From the NCBI GenBank assembly GCA_003162255.1, contig PMMJ01000404.1:3450-12850 (forward strand): a DNA stretch of 9,401 bases, written 5' to 3'. The DNA comes from Acidobacteriaceae bacterium (lineage in GTDB: Bacteria > Acidobacteriota > Terriglobia > Terriglobales > Acidobacteriaceae). This document shows, piece by piece, positions 1-4,386 of the stretch. Positions within the stretch are counted from its first letter, which is position 1; each line of letters opens with the position of its first letter. The notes under the pieces are model-generated. The model was given only the letters and a program-made list of their open reading frames with translations, did not search any database and was not told where the DNA came from. Both the position numbers and the translations under genes were made by a program.

Positions 1-1
1 T

Positions 2-139
2 GTGGAACCGTTCCGTGAACCACCTGGATCCGAGGCCTCGGCAAAGGGACCCTCGCCGACGCTAATCCACCTGACGAAGAAACAGCGAGATTGGCTTATC
101 TGCAACGGTGTGCGGGGCCGCACTTCCAAGCGGGCGTGA
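2..139 (+). CDS. possible 3' end of an upstream gene (partial)
   Basis: One forward frame is open from the window edge to a TGA at 137-139, giving 45 residues that end in a basic stretch (LTKKQRDWLICNGVRGRTSKRA without its first residues). The other two forward frames close early. I do not recognise the peptide. An open frame this short in GC-rich DNA can arise by chance, so this is only a suggestion that a gene entering from the left ends here. If real, its stop lies 13 bases before the iteron array that precedes the Fic gene. Confidence 0.2.
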   Translation: MEPFREPPGSEASAKGPSPTLIHLTKKQRDWLICNGVRGRTSKRA

Positions 140-151
140 CCAGTCTTCTCT

Positions 152-240
152 CGACATAATAAGATAGAAATGGTACAACGTAATAGGATAATAATAATAC
201 AGCGCAATAGTATAACTACGGCGCAACACAATCGGATAAT
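152..240 (+). repeat. four-copy 24-bp-period iteron array (candidate Fic operator)
   Basis: Four degenerate 17-bp units start at 152, 176, 200 and 224, exactly 24 bp apart, with 7-bp spacers. Consensus is roughly CAACGTAATAGGATAAT. Against unit 2 (176-192), the units at 152, 200 and 224 match 12, 13 and 14 of 17 bases. Positions invariant in all four units are C1, C4, AAT at 7-9 and ATA at 13-15. The array is much more AT-rich than its surroundings and ends 29 bp before the Fic start. Units contain -10-like hexamers (GATAAT, TATAAC), so a protein bound here would probably compete with RNA polymerase. No clear -35 box was found. Binding by the Fic protein's own winged helix is inference. Confidence 0.65.
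203..223. promoter_or_regulatory. imperfect palindrome inside the iteron array
   Basis: The 21 bases centred on 213 read CGC-aa-TAGT-ata-ACTA-cg-GCG, with seven of ten base pairs symmetric. It overlaps the third iteron and its spacer. It could be a dimer operator for the winged-helix part of the Fic protein, or a by-product of the AT-rich repeats. Confidence 0.3.
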
Positions 241-269
241 GGAAACACGAAGCCTGAAGGAACTCGGCT

Positions 270-1835
270 ATGGCCAGACCGCCTGAAAAACTCGCGCAGT
301 CCCTCGAAATCCTGCGGAACCTCCAGATCGCGGAAGGGGCTGGGGCGATCCGGGCGCGCGACCTGTCACGTACGCACCGGGAGCGCCTCCTGCGCAACGG
401 CTTCCTGCAGGAAGTCATCAAGGGCTGGTATATCCCGAGCCGCCCGGACGACGTGAAGGGCGAGAGCACGGCCTGGTACGCGTCATTCTGGCGCTTCTGC
501 GCCGTGTATCTGGAAGCGCGTTTCGGCGTTCGGTGGTGCCTTTCACCGGAGCAATCGCTTTCGCTTCATGCCGGCAACTGGACCGTGCCTGGCCAGCTCG
601 CGGCGCGGTCGCCGCGCGCGGGCAACAAGGTCACCAAACTCCCGCATGGCACGTCCCTGCTGGAGCTTCGCATCGCGCTGCCGGGTGTGGCGGACCGGAA
701 GGAAGAGGCCGGCCTGCGGCTGTTCTCGGTGGAATCTGCCCTGATTGCGTGCTCCCCCAACTATTTTTCGAACAACGCGACGGATGTCCGCGCGGTGTTG
801 CCGATGATACGGGACGCCTCCCGTCTTCTCGCCCGACTCCTTGAGGGCGGTCACACGGTGATCGCCGGACGGGTGGCCGGGGCCTTCCGCAACACCGGAC
901 GCGACCGCATCGCGGACGATATCGTAAAAACGATGACGGCGGCCGGTTATGCCGTGCGGGAGAACGATCCCTTCACGGACAAGCCGTCCCTGGTCATCGG
1001 AGTCCGCGAAACCTCTCCTTACGTAAACAGGCTGCGGCTGCTCTGGCAGAAAATGCGAGAGCCGGTCATCGAACGCTTCCCAAAAGCGCCGGGCCCGCCC
1101 CTCAATATCGATGCATACCTCAAGCGCGTCAACGACGCCTACGTCACAGACGCCTATCATTCGCTGTCGATCGAGGGCTACCGCGTCACGCCCGCTCTTA
1201 TCGAACGCGTCCGCAGCGGCACTTGGAATCCGGAAGCCGATGAGGGCGATCGCGAACAGCGAAACGCCATGGCGGCGCGGGGCTACTGGCAGGCCTTTCA
1301 GTCCGTGCAGAAAAGCCTCGGCAAAATTCTGAATGGGGAAAATCCGGGAGAGGTCGCGGACGTGGACCACGGCACGTGGTATCGAGAGCTGTTCGCGCCG
1401 AGCGTCACCGTCGGCCTGCTGAAGCCCGCCGATCTCGCCGGCTATCGCAACGGCCAGGTCTATATCCGCAAGTCGATGCACGTGCCGCTGAACCGGGACG
1501 CGGTGAGGGACGCCATGCCGGCGTTCTTCGACCTCTTGCGCGAAGAGCCACATCCGGCCGTCCGCGTGGTGCTCGGGCACTTCATCTTCGTCTACATCCA
1601 CCCTTATATGGATGGCAACGGCCGCGTCGGGCGCTTCCTGATGAACACGATGATGGCGTCGGGCGGATACCCGTGGACGGTCATTCCGGTAACCGACCGC
1701 AACGCCTACGTGAACGCTCTCGAAAAAGCGAGTGTCGGCGAGGATATTGCGCCCTTCGCGGACTTCCTCGCCGGTTTGGTGAAAAAACGGCTGGCGGGCG
1801 AGCCCTTGCCGGCGGTGCCGAAAGCTTCATTGTAG
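270..1835 (+). CDS. Fic-family protein with AbiEi-like winged-helix N-terminus
   Basis: This 521-residue protein has the Fic catalytic loop HPYMDGNGRVGR at residues 444-455, with catalytic His444. Fic enzymes usually transfer AMP from ATP to hydroxyl side chains of target proteins. The motif SLSIEG at 298-303 fits [S/T]xxxE[G/N], the inhibitory helix, and lies before the Fic domain as in self-inhibited class II enzymes. Residues about 30-56 (RDLSRTHRERLLRNG, then GWYI) look like the winged helix of AbiEi-type antitoxins, and about 60-250 resembles the rest of that module. The start is ATG 270, with AAGGA at 257-261 eight bases upstream. The gene is visibly richer in GC than the region from 3135 on and sits between an iteron array and a tRNA att site, suggesting mobile cargo. 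It may be an autoregulated toxin-antitoxin-like or defence protein. The target is unknown. Confidence 0.9.
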   Translation: MARPPEKLAQSLEILRNLQIAEGAGAIRARDLSRTHRERLLRNGFLQEVIKGWYIPSRPDDVKGESTAWYASFWRFCAVYLEARFGVRWCLSPEQSLSLHAGNWTVPGQLAARSPRAGNKVTKLPHGTSLLELRIALPGVADRKEEAGLRLFSVESALIACSPNYFSNNATDVRAVLPMIRDASRLLARLLEGGHTVIAGRVAGAFRNTGRDRIADDIVKTMTAAGYAVRENDPFTDKPSLVIGVRETSPYVNRLRLLWQKMREPVIERFPKAPGPPLNIDAYLKRVNDAYVTDAYHSLSIEGYRVTPALIERVRSGTWNPEADEGDREQRNAMAARGYWQAFQSVQKSLGKILNGENPGEVADVDHGTWYRELFAPSVTVGLLKPADLAGYRNGQVYIRKSMHVPLNRDAVRDAMPAFFDLLREEPHPAVRVVLGHFIFVYIHPYMDGNGRVGRFLMNTMMASGGYPWTVIPVTDRNAYVNALEKASVGEDIAPFADFLAGLVKKRLAGEPLPAVPKASL

Positions 1836-1874
1836 ACGAACGCTAAAACAATTCTCGATCTGCAGGGAGTGCGC

Positions 1875-1924
1875 ATGTACGAGTTGCCGAGAACGATTCC
1901 AGACGTGAAGATGCTGCTGGCGCG
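1875..1924 (+). pseudogene. 5' fragment of a second accessory gene
   Basis: An ATG at 1875 follows an AGGGAG ribosome-binding site (1864-1869) by five bases and begins MYELPRTIPDVKMLLA. This looks like a genuine N-terminus; from memory it resembles small hypothetical proteins starting M-[YF]-[DE]-L...IPD...LLALEPEEL, which I cannot verify. After about 1924 the reading loses protein character (RAMESAADFKSCKAHG) and later runs through the tRNA fragment, where GGSNPPPAT is merely translated tRNA tail. I read it as the opening codons of a gene 39 bp downstream of Fic, perhaps once co-transcribed, cut off by a rearrangement at the element's edge. The exact breakpoint is uncertain. Confidence 0.35.
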
Positions 1925-2079
1925 CGCGATGGAAAGCGCAGCGGATTTCAAAAGCTGCAAGGCTCACGGTGTGATCGCTCGCTGTCCCTTGACTGTCCAA
2001 CAAGGATTCCCTGTCGCTTCTTACAAGGCTTTTCGAGGGCCACCCGCGTCTTGTAAGTTGTTGAAATTCCAATTAACCG
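1925..2079 (+). other. non-coding element end left of the att site
   Basis: No gene is supported here. The stretch holds a direct repeat of CTGTCC (1982-1987 and 1993-1998), a CCTTG/CAAGG inverted pair (1987-1991 and 2001-2005), and the perfect 8-bp inverted repeat at 2020-2057. Clusters of short repeats next to a tRNA att core are what arm-type integrase or excisionase sites look like, but these are too short to assign. Confidence 0.3.
2020..2057. repeat. 8-bp inverted repeat beside the att core
   Basis: CTTACAAG at 2020-2027 and CTTGTAAG at 2050-2057 are perfect reverse complements separated by 22 bases. The right arm ends 22 bases before the tRNA homology. It could be an accessory recombination site. 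Loop length and the lack of a T-run argue against a terminator. Confidence 0.4.
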
Positions 2080-2124
2080 CTCATAACCCAAAGGTCGGTG
2101 GTTCAAATCCACCCCCCGCAACCA
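2080..2124 (+). other. att site: 3' part of initiator tRNA-fMet (CAT)
   Basis: The 45 bases begin with the anticodon loop CTCATAA (anticodon CAT at 2082-2084). They continue through the 3' anticodon stem CCC, the variable segment, a T-arm GGTGG-TTCAAAT-CCACC, the acceptor strand CCCCGCA, discriminator A2121 and an encoded CCA (2122-2124). This closely matches the 3' half of bacterial initiator tRNA. The preceding bases (2048-2079) do not resemble a D-arm or the expected GGG anticodon stem, so the gene is incomplete. Such 3' tRNA copies mark att sites left when a tyrosine recombinase inserts an element into a tRNA gene. An intact copy should lie outside the window, probably upstream. Confidence 0.8.
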
Positions 2125-2218
2125 ACCTTAACCTCCACAAAGACAATCACTTGGACTGGATCTCGTCAGGCCCTAGGTCCATTCGATTATTGCCTGTTCG
2201 CTCCCCGTTGCTGGAAAG

Positions 2219-2779
2219 CTACGCCGCAGGGGCAATTTCATTGAATAGAACTCCTACCACTACGCTGTTCGCGATGCGTTTCTGCTCCGAAACTGCTTGG
2301 GTATAAATGTTCATGGTGCTCTGGATGGTGGCGTGCCGAAGCAATTCTTGTTGCACCTTGATGTCGGTGCCTGCACCGCGCAACATCGTTGAGTACGAAT
2401 GCCGAAAAGTGTGCCAACCGATCTTCCCGATTCCAGCCCGTAACGCCGCCGATCTCAAGTGACGCCGGAGGATGTCCTGCTGCGCTCTCGGTCGGCCAGT
2501 GCGATTTGAAAAGACCCAGTCTTGAGGGCCTTTATACGAACTGCCTTGCCACAACTCTTTCAGAGAACTGGCGAGGCGAGGATCGATGGGCAGTGGCTTT
2601 TGAGAGGCTTCCGTTTTGGTGTCCCCACTCCGGCCGTTTACAACTCCCCGCCGAATCAGGACCGTGAGATCCTCCCAGTTGAAATCCCGCCACTGCAGGC
2701 CCATGATTTCACTGGCGCGAAGGCCTAAACATGCCGCGACCAGAACCATGGTAAGGAGGCGGTAAGGGAGATCCTGCAC
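2219..2779 (-). pseudogene. tyrosine recombinase (integrase) catalytic domain, N-terminally truncated
   Basis: The 186 residues read from the GTG at 2779 contain the full tyrosine-recombinase set: Arg21 (CLGLRASEI), Lys55 (GDTK), His123 and Arg126 (HTFRHSY), His149 (LLRHAT) and the nucleophile Tyr159 (NIYTQ). Phage- and island-type integrases usually have 350-450 residues, with arm-binding and core-binding domains before this one. Both are missing, and the frame upstream changes into a winged-helix regulator sequence. The gene points toward the tRNA att site 94 bp beyond its stop, the usual int-att arrangement. The GTG lies within the regulator-derived part and is only a formal start. Without its core-binding domain the protein should not recombine DNA. 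I read it as a decayed integrase of the element right of the att site. Confidence 0.8.
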
Positions 2780-2870
2780 TTTGACTCGGGTGCCATTTCG
2801 CGCAAGCGACTCTTCTGCGGTGTTCAGTTCAAACGGACCGAAGCGATAACGAATCCCTTTTGGTGTCCCC
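2614..2870. repeat. 13-bp direct repeat TTTTGGTGTCCCC
   Basis: The 13-mer occurs at 2614-2626, inside the integrase where its complement encodes GDTK, and again at 2858-2870, just upstream of the winged-helix fragment. The copies are 244 bp apart and bracket the chimera junction. On the minus strand GCCGG also lies just before both copies. This may be microhomology involved in the rearrangement, or chance. Confidence 0.4.
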
Positions 2871-2899
2871 CGGCACGGTACCCCCAGTTGGAGAAGATC
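2750..2899 (-). pseudogene. winged-helix (Trans_reg_C) regulator N-terminal fragment fused to integrase
   Basis: Reading the integrase frame upstream of 2779 to its stop (TAG at 2902-2900) gives an unbroken segment containing YRFGPFELNTAEESLARNG followed by TRVKVQDLPYRLL. This is the characteristic opening of OmpR/CadC-type winged-helix domains as found in acidobacterial regulators, where 'FGPFELD...L.RNG..V.LQ..P.+LL' is common. The homology stops at about 2753-2760 and integrase sequence (TMVLVAACLG) takes over. No ATG, GTG or TTG occurs between the TAG and the GTG at 2779, so no normal start for the fusion is visible. It is most likely a recombination scar. Confidence 0.6.
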
Positions 2900-2902
2900 C
2901 TA

Positions 2903-3122
2903 GCACAGGTTACGGCCTAGGGCTCCGGTTAAGACGGGCCTGTAAGTGATTGACCAGCAATGACTGTTTGGTTAAGGGAGACTTAAAACCCAGTTTCATT
3001 GACCGCGCAGCAGATTTGAATCACATTCGCGTTCGCCGGGGGCTGGATGTCGCGTTCAGGGAATCGACTCTTGGACGGCGGACGATGGGGCCGGCCTCTG
3101 GGGCTTTTTCGATACTTCGGAC
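2903..3122 (+). other. intergenic region upstream of the propeller-lectin gene
   Basis: No convincing gene. Short forward frames here have no ribosome-binding site and no recognisable content. TTGACC occurs at 2950-2955 and 2999-3004, but neither has a good -10 hexamer at the usual distance, so the promoter for the downstream gene cannot be placed. Confidence 0.4.
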
Positions 3123-3134
3123 AAGGAGAACATC

Positions 3135-4286
3135 ATGATTCGCAAAACCACCCGAACCCGCCTGCGTCATGCCGTGTGCGCACTGGGGCTTCTGCTCTCA
3201 CTCGCCGCCCTGCCTGCCTATGGGCAGCATGTCCATCAACTTTCCTATAACGGCTCTGCCTGGGTAGACGAGCAGCTTCCCAGTGCCCAAACGACCGTTG
3301 TCACGTCCATCGCCTCAATTCTGACAACGCCCAACAACCAGGGGCATGTCTACTACTTCGCAGGGGACGGTGAATTTGGCGATGTGCATCAGCTTTTCTA
3401 TAACGGCACAAGTTGGGCCGACGAAGATCTGACGGCTGAAGCGGGGGCGCCGCAGGCTAACCCATTCTCTGTAACCGCCTTCTCGGTTGGGAACTACCAG
3501 TACGTCTACTACGTCGCGTTTGGCGGCGATGTCCATCAGTTGCTTTACAACAACAGCGGTTGGTCTGATACCGATCTGACAGAAATCACCGGGGGGCCTC
3601 AGGCCCGTGGACAACTGGTTGCTTTCACCACTTCGCCTGCAGTGCACGTCTTTTATACCGAAGGAGACAACAATGACGTTCACCAGATTTTTAACACCAA
3701 TGGCGCCAACTGGCAGGACCAAGATCTGACCGTCGCCACGGGTGGGGCGACGGTTGGCGGAGAAGGAGTCTCCGGGTTCAACATCGGCAACTTTCAATAC
3801 ATTTACTTACTTGATGGCTCCGGTCACGTGCACCAATTTCTTTACAACAACTTCAACTGGTCCGATGAAGATTTGACGGCTTTAACCAAAAGCCTTCCCT
3901 CTCTGTTTGGAAATCGCGTCGATGCCTTTGTAGTCCCCGGCACGAAGAAGTTGCGCGTCTATGTCCAGGCTGAAAACGATCACATTTTGCAGCTTTCTTC
4001 CACGAACAACGTGAAATGGAGCAGCTCCGATTTGACGAAGAAAACAAAAGCGCCGGCAGGATACCCCGGCACGAACATTGCCGGTTTTGCCACTGCGAAC
4101 AACCAGCTCCAGGTCTACTACGATTCGGAACAGAGTCACATCAACCAGTTCGTGCTTCCAGCCCACACAACTACGTGGCAAAACAGCGATCTGATGCCCG
4201 GGCCCATCGGCGGTGTCGCCGCCAATAGCGGTATCTCCGGGTTCTCCCTGCAGAATCTGCCTTACGTGTTTTACCAGGGCGATTGA
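3135..4286 (+). CDS. exported seven-bladed beta-propeller, lectin-like
   Basis: This 383-residue protein starts at ATG 3135 with AAGGAG at 3123-3128, six bases upstream. Residues 1-30 are a signal peptide (basic start, hydrophobic core, cleavage after AYG), so the mature protein begins QHVHQLSYN. The motif [DH]-[VI]-x-Q-[LIF] recurs with its third residue at 34, 85, 134, 183, 233, 285 and 337, a period of 49-52. Most copies are followed by Y-N...W..-D-L-T. The pattern H.H.L.Y...W...DLT resembles propellers of the fungal fucose-lectin and PLL type. The C-terminus (YVFYQGD) matches the strand that precedes the motif in other repeats (YYFAGDGE). First and last blades therefore seem completed by each other, the usual closure of a propeller. 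Binding of glycans is inferred; no catalytic motif is seen. The next gene starts 100 bp downstream. Confidence 0.75.
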   Translation: MIRKTTRTRLRHAVCALGLLLSLAALPAYGQHVHQLSYNGSAWVDEQLPSAQTTVVTSIASILTTPNNQGHVYYFAGDGEFGDVHQLFYNGTSWADEDLTAEAGAPQANPFSVTAFSVGNYQYVYYVAFGGDVHQLLYNNSGWSDTDLTEITGGPQARGQLVAFTTSPAVHVFYTEGDNNDVHQIFNTNGANWQDQDLTVATGGATVGGEGVSGFNIGNFQYIYLLDGSGHVHQFLYNNFNWSDEDLTALTKSLPSLFGNRVDAFVVPGTKKLRVYVQAENDHILQLSSTNNVKWSSSDLTKKTKAPAGYPGTNIAGFATANNQLQVYYDSEQSHINQFVLPAHTTTWQNSDLMPGPIGGVAANSGISGFSLQNLPYVFYQGD

Positions 4287-4376
4287 AGCAGGTCACTCCA
4301 GTACATCTGGTTATTGATGACAGCTTGCTCGCCGAAATGAGTTAGTCAACAAGATAGTACGTCGACCATATTCAGC

Positions 4377-4384
4377 AGGAGGAG
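4377..4384 (+). promoter_or_regulatory. strong ribosome binding site AGGAGGAG
   Basis: AGGAGGAG lies two to four bases before the ATG at 4387, depending on which part pairs with 16S rRNA. It is unusually complete and fixes the start of the FG-GAP gene. Confidence 0.7.
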
Positions 4385-4386
4385 TT

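Noticed and set aside
152..247. CRISPR array
   Set aside because: Repeats are degenerate, only 17 bp long and separated by 7 bp, which does not fit repeat-spacer dimensions.
543..1601. Long minus-strand open frame (352 codons) opposite the Fic gene
   Set aside because: Shadow of a GC-rich gene: its sequence has no recognisable motifs, while the forward frame has a full Fic domain.
2048..2124. Complete initiator tRNA gene
   Set aside because: The 5' half (acceptor, D-arm, 5' anticodon stem) is absent; only the 3' 45 bases match.
1869..2306. 145-codon forward frame spanning the att site
   Set aside because: Only its first codons look like protein. The rest translates the tRNA tail (GGSNPPPAT) and runs antisense into the integrase.
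2950..3027. Sigma-70 promoters with TTGACC at 2950 and 2999
   Set aside because: Hexamers at 17-bp spacing (TAAGGG, CACATT) are poor -10 boxes.
2950..3138. Short forward frame before the lectin gene
   Set aside because: No ribosome-binding site, no recognisable content, and it overlaps the start of a well-supported gene.
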